DNA of 64,000 nt from Bathymodiolus brooksi (taxonomy: Eukaryota; Mollusca; Bivalvia; Mytilida; Modiolidae), in NCBI GenBank assembly GCA_963680875.1, contig OY804577.1:100823906-100887905 (forward strand), read 5' to 3'. The position numbers and the translations under genes were made by a program. The notes under the pieces are model-generated. The model was not told the origin of the DNA and did not search any database. It was given only the letters and a program-made list of their open reading frames with translations. Below, one piece after another: positions 1-11,664 of this stretch (positions are counted from its first letter, which is position 1; every line of letters begins with the position of its first letter).

Positions 1-735
1 GTCTGTATCCGAGCTAGATGTGTTAGCATTTACTGTTTCTGGTATGACTTTGTATGTGACAAACTTGTCTATGAATTTGAGGTTTTCACACCGTATACTC
101 AAGTCTAAAAGGCACAGGTCGCATGCGTAGCATACAGACCTTATTGATATATCGCCCTTTTGAATTGCAACGGCTTGGTGGATAGACCGAATCGCTGGAA
201 TTGGTTTATAAAGCCGTGGTTTGGTTCGCGGAATAGTTTCAATATATCTAAAAATCCTCCGCTTACAGCCGTCAGACTTTGGTTGGATGAGATTTTCATT
301 ACAAAAATCAAAGAAATCCTTTGCTGACTGAATTGATGTTTTCCCTCTAACCACTGCTAAATCGGCTTAGTTTTTCAAAAAAACCACCGGCTGCGTCCTG
401 GGGACCCTTCGCATGGGCTGTTTCAAAAAAGTTTCTGACTATTTTTCTGTAGCCAAATTCTTGAAACGAGTTCGATAAATCACCGAGACAGTGACGACTT
501 TTATACTGACTCGCACATCCGTCATGACATCTACATCACAAGAAATCGATCGTAAATATTCTGCAATTTGATTTTGCACATAGTGAGTAAAATGGTGATC
601 ATGTTTTTCGTTTTGAATAAAAAATCTTAAAAGCAACGTTTTCTTCATAACGTCACATTTCAAGCCACGACGTTGTTTTTTGGCCTTGTGACATTTGACA
701 ACGAAATAGCGAATTTCGGAACATTTCGTTATTTC
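1..735 (-). pseudogene. 3' part of a multicopy mobile-element-type gene, frameshifted and stopped
   Basis: The minus strand holds a long decayed coding stretch that runs off the window start. One frame, about 735 to 525, includes HDHHFTHYVQNQ. The next frame, about 523 to 1, starts with DGCASQYKSRHC, continues through HAKGPQDAAGG and ADLAVVRGKTS, and includes a Cys-rich CYACDLCL stretch. A frame change near 525 and an in-frame TAA at 367-369 break it. From memory of the family, DGxxSQYK followed by HxKGPxDxxGG is typical of a large uncharacterised multicopy protein group of invertebrates, probably transposon-borne, where the DG aspartate may be catalytic. I cannot name a superfamily. It may be the same kind of gene as the N-terminal remnants at 12557-14238 and 37727-39414, but no overlap exists to prove it. 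Confidence 0.6.
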
Positions 736-1853
736 AAAAGGTATCGATTAAATCAAATACTCCAGGAAAATGCACATTTTGAATATGTTTATTAATCTAA
801 TTGAAAAAACCGCGATGTTGCAATCGCCTGAGCGTAAAAATTGAATGCGATGAAAATCAAACACGAACTTGTGCCATTTCTACAAAGTGTGACATTTTAC
901 TGCGAAATCTTAAAAACTGAAGTACAAAGCTGCAGTAAGGGAAAATAAATTTCTTGATGTACTATCAAGATTATGACAAATTGCACATTTCAAATATGAG
1001 CAAAACTTTTAAATTTTTTATTCAAGGCTAGACAATAAAATCTTTCAAAAGTCGTATCAAAGAATCCGAATACCGAAAAACAGCAACATTTTCTGAATGT
1101 GACATGAGGCTCCATAAAATAGAATGGAGTATTGCGGAAAGAATTATATATATTATCGCTTGATTTTGTTTTCATTTCGTGAGGCATACTAGTAGAATAT
1201 ACATGTAGGGTAGATTTTTTCCGAAAGCATCGAAGCATTTAAAAAGTAATCAGATTTGATCGTGTTTGAATCTTTTGAAAACGTTGCACAACGTTTTGTG
1301 ACATCTTCGGTTGATCTTGGATTAACGTGATTAGCATTATCAAATTAATTCATTTCTATTGTAACGCCTTGAAATGTGTAGAATATTAGTCAAAGAAAAG
1401 AATGATGCCGAAATCGAATTAAATTATTTTGATCTTCATATTTACGTCTACTCACCAGATCAATTATGAGATTGTTTACGAGCGCTTACAGACTTTTGAC
1501 GTCATTTATTTCATGACGTAACAATAACTGGTGATCATATGACGTAATTGTTCAAATCTGGTGATTTTCCAGTTCACCACTTTTTTGGGGGGGTTCGAAA
1601 TACCATAATTGATCCGTAATTGTGTTACGCGTCCACAGCGTTAAAAATGCTCTTTGAGCGTGTTTCTCACTTGCTCACTGAGAAATTATTGTTATATCGG
1701 CGAACATTGTTATTAAAGAACAATCTTTGGAACTAACTCTTTAATTTGATATATACCACTTACTGGTTTATGAGAATATGATAGTTTATCAAACACGTAT
1801 GCATCCGTATGCACACAAGTATTACGACGTGGTACCAACATCTTGCGCGACGT
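736..1853. other. AT-rich DNA, no gene seen
   Basis: No convincing coding stretch, RNA gene or repeat was found. Several TGACGT motifs lie near 1497-1545. The segment ends where the duplicated block begins: from 1854 the sequence is nearly identical to that from 22396. Confidence 0.5.
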
Positions 1854-2187
1854 CCTAACAAGACTATGTTTGGATAGCAAACTATTCATATGTTTTGTCT
1901 ACTTTTCGGGTTAGTAATTTATCAAAAAAGTTTATATTTAATTAAGTGCATACTACGCGTTTCTTGCATAATCTTCATCTGGTACATTAAAAGTAGAAAG
2001 ATAAGGAAATTATTGGAAGCAAGAAACCCAAACGATATAAATTTCAATAATTACTATGTCTAATAATGCAAGTACGTCTTAACATCAAGCGAACCAGATT
2101 TTATAACAAGGCAAAACATATATCTTTAAATGTTTTTATCATTACTAATAACGCAAAAAAATATCTAGAATGTACATAGACAAATAG

Positions 2188-3236
2188 TGTGACGAAATTA
2201 GTAAACACGTATTTGAAATGTGTATGCAAATTCTAAAAATAAATTAAGGCTATAAATAGGTGATAATTTGCGCACTTGACCGTATAATTTCCTTCCCCAC
2301 TTCCACGAATTCCCCTTTGGTGTATGTTGTTTTAATTGCTTAATATATAAAGTTGGCATGCAAATAATTAATTTACAACTTTCGAAACAGTAGATCATTT
2401 TGATTTATCAAGTGGTTGGTTAAATAAGACATTTTAAGCATACGAATAGTTTCTATTTTTAGTTTCCATAATGTTTATAATTAATACGATAAGTAACAGA
2501 GTCATAAACGGGTTGGGATATGAAATAATGCACGGAAATACTCGGATCATTTACACGCTTTATGATTATCATTGGGTTATATAAAATCGTCTTAGTGATG
2601 CAGACTTTTGGAATCGTCTGTATAAAATAGTATAGTCCAAAACAGGGTATATAAACGCTTGTCTCAGCGGGTCTTGGCACTTTGGGTTGCTCTGTCGAGC
2701 TACATGTTTGTTAATAACCCTATGTAATACTGGTATTTGCTCTTGGTTACTTGATTAGCAGCTTTACGCACAGACTAGTTAAGTGCTGTACAAAACGCAC
2801 AGGTTGAATTAGCTATAGTAGCGTGCGTAAAACGCACAAGTGCTGTAAAAACGCACAGGTTGAATTAGCTATAGTGGCGTGCGTAAAGCGCACAGGTTGA
2901 TCTAGTGATAGGTGCGGGCGTCAAAAACGCACAGGCTGAACCAGTAAAAGGTACGTGCGTAAAACGCACAGGTTCAACTGGCAATAGGTGCGAGGGTAAA
3001 ACGCACATGCTGAACCAGTAAAAGGTGCGAGGGTAAAACGCACAGGATAAGCTAATAATAGGTGCGTGCGTAAAACGCACAGGTCCGACGCACGGGTGCC
3101 GAAAAAGCACAACATTGTCCATAGGTTTAACTGTATAAGCTAAAAACACGATATACAGAGCGTCACTTGAATCCAGAGGAGTAACTCTGGTACGAACCGG
3201 ATTACGCCAGTGACGTGCAACCCCCTACACGTTACA
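2188..3236. mobile_element. Solo LTR of a retrotransposon, 1049 bp
   Basis: The element begins TGTGACG and ends CGTTACA, an imperfect short inverted repeat with the TG...CA ends usual for LTRs. It is flanked by direct repeats ATAG at 2184-2187 and 3237-3240. Copy B has the empty site with one ATAG (near 22730), so this is a clean insertion. No internal coding region or second LTR is present, which fits a solo LTR left by recombination. It contains its own 37-bp minisatellite. Orientation and superfamily are not determined. Confidence 0.75.
2782..3110. repeat. Minisatellite, about 37-bp unit, about 9 copies
   Basis: Units centre on GCGTGCGTAAAACGCACAGG followed by a short spacer ending in TAGGTGCG or TAGTGGCG. 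The CGCACA core recurs near 2795, 2832, 2851, 2889, 2926, 2963, 3001, 3038 and 3075. Each unit holds a small palindrome (GCGT...ACGC). It lies inside the solo LTR. Minus-strand open frames here are by-products of the repeat. Confidence 0.85.
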
Positions 3237-3312
3237 ATAGCTATGATAATTTGATAATAATATAGCTAACAATATACAATGTTTGATGCTTAGTTCAGTA
3301 AAACCTGCATAT

Positions 3313-3572
3313 CATTCATTGACCCTGCTTTTGTATTGTTCATGTTTATCGTCATTTATTTTTGTGATAGTATGTGGTCTTTTTGAGTGGAGGCATGTTT
3401 TCATTCATTGACCCTGCTTTTGTATTGTTCATGTTTATCGTCATTTATTTTTGTGATAGTATGTGGTCTTTTTGAGTGGAGGCATGTTTTCATTCATTGA
3501 CCCTGCTTTTGTATTGTTCATGTTTATCGTCATTTATTTTTGTGATAGTATGTGGTCTTTTTGAGGGGAGAC
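3313..3572. repeat. 89-bp tandem repeat, about 2.9 copies
   Basis: The stretch beginning CATTCATTGACCCTGC recurs at 3313, 3402 and 3491. Copy B has a single copy near 22803, so the expansion is specific to copy A. Confidence 0.85.
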
Positions 3573-4926
3573 ATGTTTTTTTATCGTGTGTGTTTATATG
3601 TATTGCCGTTGGAAATTCAGTTATCAAGAGGGGAGGGTTGGAATCTCATCAACCGGTCTAAGCCCGCCACATTTGTGCGCCTGTCCCAAGACAGAAGAAC
3701 CTAATTGACTAATGTCATATACGGTGTTCTTTATTGTGTTAAGTGAGTTCAGTTAAGATTAGTGGTGATTGTTCGTTTTGTTGATATTGGTGGGATTGAT
3801 AACCATGAGAATAATATTATGTGTTCATCTGAAAGCTATTATTTATCCGCTGGTATGATGCTATTGATTATTGGTTTATTATATATGTTGATAAAATTTA
3901 ATTAAGCTCTTTCTTTAGTGAGTACATTGGAAATGCCAGATTTTAGTCTGTTTTGTTTTAGGTTTGTATAATTTACATTTAACTAGCGTATGATTCGTGC
4001 ATGTTGTTAGTGTTGTCATTCATTTCTGAAAACGAATCATTTACAGTGGTAGGAAACATCAATCATGCACTTCTTATTTCGAATAAAAATAGAGATGTGG
4101 TTCCTGTTACTTGGTGGGCAATACTGTTACACATTATATTAACACTAAGTCATATAACTTTTCTTTTTGACCGACTTTGGAAATGGGGATGCGGCCAACA
4201 TATTATTTTTCTTTTCTGACTGTTGTTCAACAATAGAGGTATACGAATATTTGATATGCTTTAATTCACAAATATACAGAGAAAACGTGAAAATAGTTCA
4301 AAATACCAATCTTTATTTGTCTGTGTATTGCTTCCTATATGACTGTATGTCCTTTTGGCCATTGTAGTCTCTGATCATTCATTTACGGTTTTTGATTACA
4401 CCTTTGGTGTCTTCAAACGAATCTTGAAGAGAGATAGACAACACAATGGCTGGCCAAAAGAAAAAAGAAGACGAAAATGGTCGACAATGCAATAAATAGA
4501 AAACAAAGGCGTGAGCAGTAAATCTTTTATATTCCTATTTGCATTAACGATAACAATATTCTTATTAATGTAAATTGATTGGTTAGTAATTGTTACCGTA
4601 CAGAGCGCAATAATGCACTTTACGTGCAAGGAGAGGGATAATATGAAAGACAAAACAAAATACCAAACTGTTGGAACAGCTCACCAATCCAATGCATAAA
4701 TGGTAGAGAGAGACAATAGATACCATAAAAACACATGTATATGACCGCTCGCTTTCCAAGCTTGAAACGTGAGTTCTAATATAAAGTTGAGACGTTAAGC
4801 CAGTTTTATGGATCCAAACTTCCCTTCGTAGTGAAATAATGCAGTCGTGCAAGTTTTGTCACATGTAAGTAAAATGAAAACCCTCAGACATAAGCGCGAT
4901 GCAGAGAGTTGCTGTAAAGAACGCTA
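3573..4926. other. Non-coding duplicated DNA
   Basis: Matches 22880-24272 in copy B closely. No gene, RNA or named element was recognised; short open frames on both strands show no domain-like features. Confidence 0.5.
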
Positions 4927-5842
4927 TTAAAGAAAGCTTGTAAAAGATAAGAAGATTCATGAGGCTAGAGCCTTTAATTTCACATACAGGTATATTGATG
5001 ACGTTTTATCTATCAATAATTCTAGATTTGCAGAATTTCTTCCATTGATATATCCTCCAGAGCTGGAAGTTAAAGAGACCACCGATACAGCTTCGTCCGC
5101 ATCATTTTTGGACTTATACCTCGAATTTGACGACAGTGGTCAACTCAGTACTAAAATTTATGATAAGCGGGACGACTTCAATTTTAAAATCATAAATTTT
5201 CCAAATATGTGCAGCAATATACCAGCTTCTCCTGCATATGGTGTTTACATCTCGCAATTGATTCGCTATGCAAGGGGCAGTAGCAATTATTCTGATTTCC
5301 TGAAACGTCATCTTCATCTGAGAAACAGGCTACTGGACCAGGGCTATAAAAAGATTCGCCTTATTCGATCTCTTAAAAAGTTTATATTCCGATACCAATA
5401 TCTTGTCGAAATATATTCCGTCTCTGCAGAAAAAATTATAAGCGATGCATTTTCATATAGTGAAAATGTATAAAGATAAAGAGTCAAATATGTCAAGAAT
5501 TTTTTTTGTCAATGTGTGACGTAAAAATATTTTTGACATTTACGTCACCGAATATGGTACTGCTTTGACAACTATTTTACCTATTTTGTTCCTGTATTTA
5601 AATACTGTTACAGTGACAGCCGGAACCTTTGAACCGTAATGAGAGCGGGAGGTTTGGCGCCTTAAAATCTGATTCAACCCACCATTTCTTTAGAAATGCC
5701 TGTACCAAGTCAGGGTCATTACGGTTTTCACAGTTTTCCGGTTGTTGACTGATTTTGTCTGTTTATATAATTATGAGTTTTGACTTTCCCTTTGTAAGAT
5801 TGTTCGGAGTTCGGTAATTTTGTTATTACCTTTATTTATATA
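4927..5842 (+). mobile_element. 5'-truncated Penelope-like retroelement insertion
   Basis: This 0.9-kb insertion is absent at the matching site in copy B (near 24272). Its 5' part encodes the end of a reverse transcriptase and its 3' part is non-coding. The same 3' tail (about 5612-5836) recurs at 25958-26163 and 20965-21110, so the tail defines a family whose copies are truncated at the 5' end, as target-primed insertion would give. Assignment to Penelope-like elements rests on the RT layout and is tentative. Confidence 0.65.
4939..5473 (+). pseudogene. Reverse transcriptase C-terminal fragment with YIDD
   Basis: Read from about 4939 the frame gives FTYRYIDDVLS, holding the YIDD form of the RT catalytic YxDD box (metal-binding aspartates), then SASFLDLYLEF, DKRDDFNFKI and SPAYGVYISQLIRYAR, and ends at a stop at 5473. 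The order (YxDD, then FLD, then a YGVY...QLxRYxR thumb-like segment) is that of multicopy RT proteins I associate with Penelope-like elements. The N-terminal fingers and palm are missing, so it cannot be active. The nuclease domain expected in intact Penelope elements was not seen. Confidence 0.65.
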
Positions 5843-5924
5843 TTGAACATTATACATAATATATTCAATCATCATGACACAGAAGTTGCAATATGTTCCG
5901 ATGATCTCAATCCTCATTTAGGTA

Positions 5925-6170
5925 TTGAATTGGTTTGGTTTATGGTGTTTAACGCCACTTTCAGCAATATTTCAGTTATATCGTGGCGGTCAGTTTTATT
6001 GGTGGAGGAATCCGGAGTACCCGGAGAAAACCACCGACTTGTCGCAAGTCACTTGGTCACATAATGTTGTATCGCCTGAGTGGGATGCGAACTCACAACG
6101 ATAGTGGTCATAGGCACTGATTTTATAGGTAGTTGTAAATTCAACTACCACACGATTCCGACGACCCCCG
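5925..6170 (-). mobile_element. tRNA-headed SINE
   Basis: Read on the minus strand the element begins near 6170 with a tRNA-like head (GTGGTAGTTG resembling an A box, GAGTTCGCATCCC resembling a B box). A conserved core follows (in plus orientation: ATCGTGGCGGTCAGTTTTAT and GGAGAAAACCACCGACTTGT), then a TTTGGTTT-type tail. The same element occurs at 24345-24600, 51466-51706 and 52197-52440. It resembles molluscan V-SINEs (possibly RUDI); that name is from memory. Confidence 0.7.
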
Positions 6171-8088
6171 ATTTAAATATTAGATGGTATACAAGGCCAT
6201 CGTAAGAACATATTAGCGTGGATGCACTCATGATTCATTTTTCTTTTTTAAAAGAAAACATTTGTATACATAGCTAACACAGAATAATGAATATCAGTTT
6301 TTCTTGTTGATTCATTCTCCTGTCATACAAAAATGACTCATTATAATGTAAACTAGACTTCCTTGCTAATGTATTCATAATAAAAATGAATATCTGATAA
6401 TATCTATACTTATACAAAAAGTTTTAAAAATGTTGCTGTCTATTTTAAATGTGATTTTTTATTTGCTTTTGCCGACATCTTTAGAATTATAAGTTAAAAA
6501 TACCTGTGTTCATGATTTTATATAGTGTTTGTTTACTTTACAAAATAGAAAATAGTATGGACGTAAATATTATATAAACGTTAGAGAAAATGAAAATCAG
6601 ATAATATCTATATACTTATACAACAAGCTAAAAATGTTGCTTCCTATATGATGTGTGATCTTTAATATGATTGTACGTACATGTTTAGAATTATACTTTC
6701 AAATAGTTGTGTTCACCCATTCATATAGTGTTTATTTTACATTACATAATATATATTTGTATACCCATAAATATTGCATAAACATTAGAGAAAACCGAAA
6801 GGGCGAACAGAAAAGAACAATTCAGAGACATTGACAATATTGGGCACACACCGAGACAGGACGAACAATTTTCGATATTTCAATATGCAGAAACCCCACT
6901 AAAATCCATATGACCATGCAAGGGCTGTGGAAGAGAAAACAGTTCCTGCTCCACTAACGGGACCCGTCGTGTCACTGGTAAACGACACGAACGCCATTCG
7001 CTATGAGACTCGTGTTGAACAACTGTATAAGGAAATAATCAGAAATAACATAGATAAAGCATGACAAAGGAATACAGCAAACGGGAGTAAAGACGAACGA
7101 ACCGAACATCGTAGCTGACATGACACCACAGGACTGAAAACATGAAAAATGTAATAGGACAAACTGGTTAATATCGGACCCACCACAAAACCTAGGCTTG
7201 GGGACAATTTACGTTTTATATTTGGTTTCGTTTATAGAGTCTTAATGCCACTTTCAATTAAATTCAGTTATATCGTGGCTGTCAGTTTTATTGGTGGAGG
7301 AAACCCGGAGAAAACCATTGACCTACCACAAATTACTGACAAACTTTTAAAGCATGTGAAACTTCAAAGGATATACACGTAGTTATAACTGAGTTATTTA
7401 CGAAACATTGCAGTTTTTTTTTCTTACTTCTTGTAAATAATAAAAATATGAATATATTAATCATTTAAGTCCAGCAACGATATCTACGTTAAAAACAATA
7501 GCCACTTAATTATAAAGAATGTATACCACGATGTCGTTATATTTCGTTCATCATGCTTTATAGTAAGAAAAGGACAAATTCATCTAACAATCTTATCGTA
7601 AAGTATTAAAAACTGTTATTGTGAATACAACACATCTAGTCGTGGTACCAGTTAATTCTACCCAATCAAGCATCCGCTCTCCAAGGTATAAATACCACTT
7701 GTAACATGAATGCATTATTTTCCTTTCATCGTTGTCGTGGTTTATATACCACAATATAAACAACTAATAACAATGAAATGATGCACGCATATACGAGATA
7801 TTGTACACTAAATCTGGGTTGTAGTTGTATTGCTCTCAGAGAGTCGTGCCGAAATCAACGACTTGGATATGATTCGCGTTCGATTGCTTAACAGTTTAAC
7901 ACTGAAACCATGGTATATATATATTTTACTTCTAAAGGTAATATGTTATACATGGTTATTTTTATGCGCTACTGAATAACAGTCAACAAATATTTAACGT
8001 ATATATCCATGCCAAAATATAATGTGCATTGCTTATTGGTCCTTATAAACTTCCGGGTTGACACCATAGACAACATAAAACGTAGAAC
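6171..8088. other. Upstream region of gene A, no gene seen
   Basis: AT-rich sequence shared with copy B, holding a partial SINE at 7222-7350. TTATAAA at 8043-8049, about 40 bases before the first ATG, could be a core promoter element, but no other promoter signal supports it. No 5' UTR exon was identified. Confidence 0.35.
7222..7350 (-). mobile_element. Partial SINE
   Basis: Contains the core TATCGTGGCTGTCAGTTTTA and GGAGAAAACC but lacks the tRNA-like head. In copy B (about 25645-25710) the same relic is shortened further. Confidence 0.6.
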
Positions 8089-8137
8089 ATGATATTTCTG
8101 ATATACACGATATTAGTGATTCTACAGCAGTATAAAG
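8089..8137 (+). CDS. Gene A exon 1: signal peptide
   Basis: Starts at ATG and encodes MIFLIYTILVILQQYK, a hydrophobic core typical of a secretion signal, then splices at G|GTAAGA in phase 1. The start is chosen because it is the first ATG of the hydrophobic segment and the same exon is identical in copy B. A short exon between large introns is usual for invertebrate receptor genes. Confidence 0.75.
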
Positions 8138-8359
8138 GTAAGATATTTTGTTATATAATCACAACTGACTACTGACTGTCCCTTTCATTAGTAAACACAT
8201 TAATGTCTTCTCAGTAGGGGGTCACTAGGATATATATTTCCATCTGATGGTATCATTGTTAGTATGACATTTTTAAAACAAGAACTTCCTCAGAAATGGT
8301 CGACAAAATCGGAAACCGCAGTAATATTAATCACTCCTTTGTTAAACTTCAAAATTTAA

Positions 8360-8470
8360 TACATGACCTTTTCCATATCAGCCCGGATATCATCCCGAGA
8401 CCCCCATATCAGCACGAGACACAGTCGCGGGCTGATATGGGTCGAGGGATGATATGGAAAAGGTCATGTA
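8360..8470. repeat. 111-bp near-perfect palindrome (foldback)
   Basis: The left arm begins TACATGACCTTTTCCATATC and the right arm is its reverse complement ending GGAAAAGGTCATGTA. Pairing continues inward to a short loop near ACGAGACACAGTCGCG. Copy B has a shortened version at 30128-30220. It lies in intron 1 of gene A. Confidence 0.85.
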
Positions 8471-8889
8471 TGAATCTTTTTATCATATACTTCCGACAAA
8501 TTGTTATATGAAACAAATAAACAAAATTAAATAATTAAATGAATTTATTTGAAAGCTTAAGTGTGTATTCAACAGATACATTTTCAGAACACTATTCTCA
8601 AACACGATCATTTCTACCCTCATTGATATTAATGGCAACATTTCACATGAAGGCATTTTGAAACATAGAAAATATATAATGTGATTCTTTAGTGTCATTT
8701 ATTTTATTTATCGTGAATTATGACGAGGGAGTTTCCCGTGAATCGTTTTCATTCAAAATCATTTTACGTTCTCCTTGATATAATCATCTATCATCTTTAT
8801 TTAATGTGGTCTTCTCGATGACAATTTTCCCCTTTCAACTCGATTTGTTAATATTACAGACATCCTTATTGTCACCCTGGTCACTTCCA

Positions 8890-9245
8890 CCGATTCTTGT
8901 TAGCACGATTAGTACTAATAAGCTCGCGAAGCGAGCTATTTATGACTGGAACATGGTACAATTAAATCAATAAAGGAATAATGACGAATACCATTTACTT
9001 TGACTAAAACAGAAATCCTTATCATCCATACACTATGCCTATGAAAAAGCTTCAACACATCCGGGTTCCTGCTTTTCGAGAACCCTTGAGAACTTACGAA
9101 AGAGACCCGAAAGGTATCAAAGAGAAGAGCATCCGGTCCAATCGTAACTACTCAGCCATTCTCGCTACGCCTAGTGTAGCGGAAATTGCCGAGTAGTCAC
9201 GATTGTTTCGCGAGCTTTTCAGACGGTGCCTGTTTCATATTAGTA
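8890..9245. repeat. Repeat with GCGAGC motifs and an internal hairpin
   Basis: Contains AAGCTCGCGAAGCGAGCT near 8920-8938 and a hairpin at about 9141-9206 (ATCGTAACTACTC pairing with GAGTAGTCACGAT). It is repeated in copy B at about 30660-31030. Similar GCGAGC ends occur at the B-specific insertions 31109 and 34056, suggesting one repeat family. No coding sequence. Confidence 0.45.
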
Positions 9246-10797
9246 GGCAAGTAACAAGGATAAAAATGTTTTTTTAACAATTTATGTTGGGTTTCATATT
9301 CTTCAAGAAGTGTGATCATTATAATTTACTTCCCGTGTAATGTGATTAGTAAACAGTATTTTTCGTGAACCATGATGAGACCCATATCTCCCACTCAACG
9401 TTGTGTGTCGGGTAATGTTTATAAACAGACATCACCGGAAATAACGGAAGTAACTTCCACGAGACGCACTATTATGGGTTTTTTGCACGAGACGTTTCTG
9501 ATATGGGTCATCAGCCTGGGGGTGAAATTATAGCTAGTTTACTTCCGGTCGTTACACATATGCAAAGACTATCATATTAATGCCAAGTATATGATAAATT
9601 AAAATACAAACCTTGATGCTTAACTTGGTGTGAACGACGCGTGTCTAGGATATCCTTCACCAGGTACACTCAAAGTCTAGCAATAACGTTAAAGTCTTCG
9701 AGTGCAAGAAAACAAAAAGTTAACTAACGAAACAGGTGGCAATATTTGTCGTAAATATGGAAAATGCACATCATAATGGATAAACAGATCCCAAACTTAC
9801 ACAGCTGTATGTCTAGATTTTCATTGACTACATGTTATTACTGAAATTATTAGAGATCGTTTCACACTCATATTAGAATAAGACAACTCCTCATTATTGA
9901 AGACCCTACAGTGACTGTAAAAGGAAGAACAGCTAATGCAATGAACAAACAGTAATAAAGTCTTTGACACCCATAGAAACGATTTCCGCATGAAATGATG
10001 TTCGGTTCGTCTTTACCTTCAGTTGTTTGAAAGAAGGTGCATATCTTATTTACGTTATTTGTGTTTGTTTGCGCATAGTGGTGTGTCCAACACAAACTGT
10101 GTTGTGTTTTTGTTTTGTTTGTCTTCGTCTTGTGTACCCTATTTTGCCTGTTTCTCTGGATTGTCCTTTTTTGATTGCCGCATCGGTATTCTCTATCGTT
10201 GATTCATTCTTAATAGACAAATGACTTGATTGCTGAACAATACATTAGATAGAGCCTTCAACTAAAAGTGTCCGTATTGTAGGTATATGTTTTAGTCATG
10301 TAATATGTCCATGGTTACTTCCTAAAATTTCCATTTTCCAACATTTTATCATTTTGTCTGCCATGAAGACTAGTTAGTTGATATTTTTCACCAAATAATA
10401 TTAATGCAAACGTAGATGTCAAATTCAGTGCGCACGAAGCGTTTCTTGAAAAACCTGCATCAGGTACGATAGAAATGCCAAATAGTTTAAACGTTTTAGG
10501 AACAAAAGCAAAAACAGAAAAAACAAGATAGTCAAAATTTATTTGTAGATTCATGGTTATTATTTATTTATCCCTAGAGTAATGGCCAATTATAAGCAGA
10601 ACCTACATTCTTGGCTATTAGTCTCTTATTTACAGGCATTCACTGATCTTTGAACTCGTCGTGTTTGTCGTTTTAACTTCTGTGAGAGTGGTCTTTTGGA
10701 TTGAAGCGATATTAGACACGGTTTTTGTTTGGCTCATTGTTTTGTTTTTGTCATCGGAGATTCATATATCAAACACGTCGGGTTGGAATTCCATTTA

Positions 10798-10938
10798 GGA
10801 GATAACTATATTGTATTTGAAAATTTCACGGCATCAATTGGAGATTTGACGCAACAGCGGAGCCAGTGAACGGATATTTGCGACCATGAAATCGACAATT
10901 GATGCCGTGAAATGTTCAAATACAATACAGTTATCTCC
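10798..10938. mobile_element. Foldback MITE-like element
   Basis: Arms of about 43 bases face each other: AGGAGATAACTATATTGTAT on the left and ATACAATACAGTTATCTCC on the right, with CACGGCATCAATTG pairing inside. A weaker relative lies at about 11080-11135. The copy B version is at 35982-36149. No coding capacity; a MITE or foldback origin is inferred from the shape. Confidence 0.65.
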
Positions 10939-11384
10939 ATTCTAATGTAATCATGTGTATAGATGTGTATTGCCACATTATTGACAAGATGACGTAAGCG
11001 GTAATCAGCTGAAATTATAAAAAAAATATATCATGCTATTTCAACAGTGGAATTGATACCATGAAAATTACACCTTTAAATCGACAATTAATGCCGTGAT
11101 TTTTTCCAAATACAATACAGTTGTCTCCATACTAATGCAATCATGTTCATTGCCATATGATTGACAAGATGACGTATGCGGTAATCGGCTAAAATATATC
11201 AAGATATTTCAACCGTGTAATTGATACCTTGAAAATTACAGCATTGTCCAATCACAAGCAACTACATTAGAATGTTCGATATCAGCCAGCCACATTTATA
11301 GCTCTATCTCTCATACCAGTGCTTCAAATTCGTTTGGTTCCCTTCGTTCTCGTATCTGTATTCAGCATATTGCGGTTTATCAAC

Positions 11385-11503
11385 GGAATAGCAGGTCGGT
11401 GGTTTTCTCCTGGTACTCCGGTGTTCTCCACCAATAAAACAGACCTCCACGAAACAACTGAAATATTGTTGAAAGTGGCGTTAAACACCCATAACCTTAA
11501 CCC
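11385..11503 (+). mobile_element. Partial SINE, opposite orientation
   Basis: Carries the reverse complement of the SINE core (GGTCGGTGGTTTTCTCC, CCACCAATAAAACAGACC, GTGGCGTTAAACACC). The tRNA-like head is absent. It ends about 100 bases before exon 2 of gene A. Confidence 0.6.
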
Positions 11504-11607
11504 TATCAACAGAATACCTCGTGTCGTTGTGGTTAACTAGTTTGTTGTTCATTACTGTTTAACTGTATATTCTCAGTGTTATATGACTTTGTTGTTTTAA
11601 TTTCTAG

Positions 11608-11664
11608 GTATGACAACAGAGATCCCAGATCCATGTCCGTCTGATATTAATAATAGTACAATAG
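11608..11664 (+). CDS. Gene A exon 2: N-terminal linker
   Basis: Preceded by TTTCTAG and followed by GTGAAT, it is phase 1 to phase 1 and adds 19 residues, including TTEIPDPCPSDINNST. It holds one Cys and an N-glycosylation sequon (NNST). Copy B differs by one base, changing Glu to Lys. Confidence 0.7.

Noticed and set aside
2865..3149. Minus-strand open frames with repeated VRFTHAP-like peptides
   Set aside because: By-products of the 37-bp minisatellite inside the LTR.
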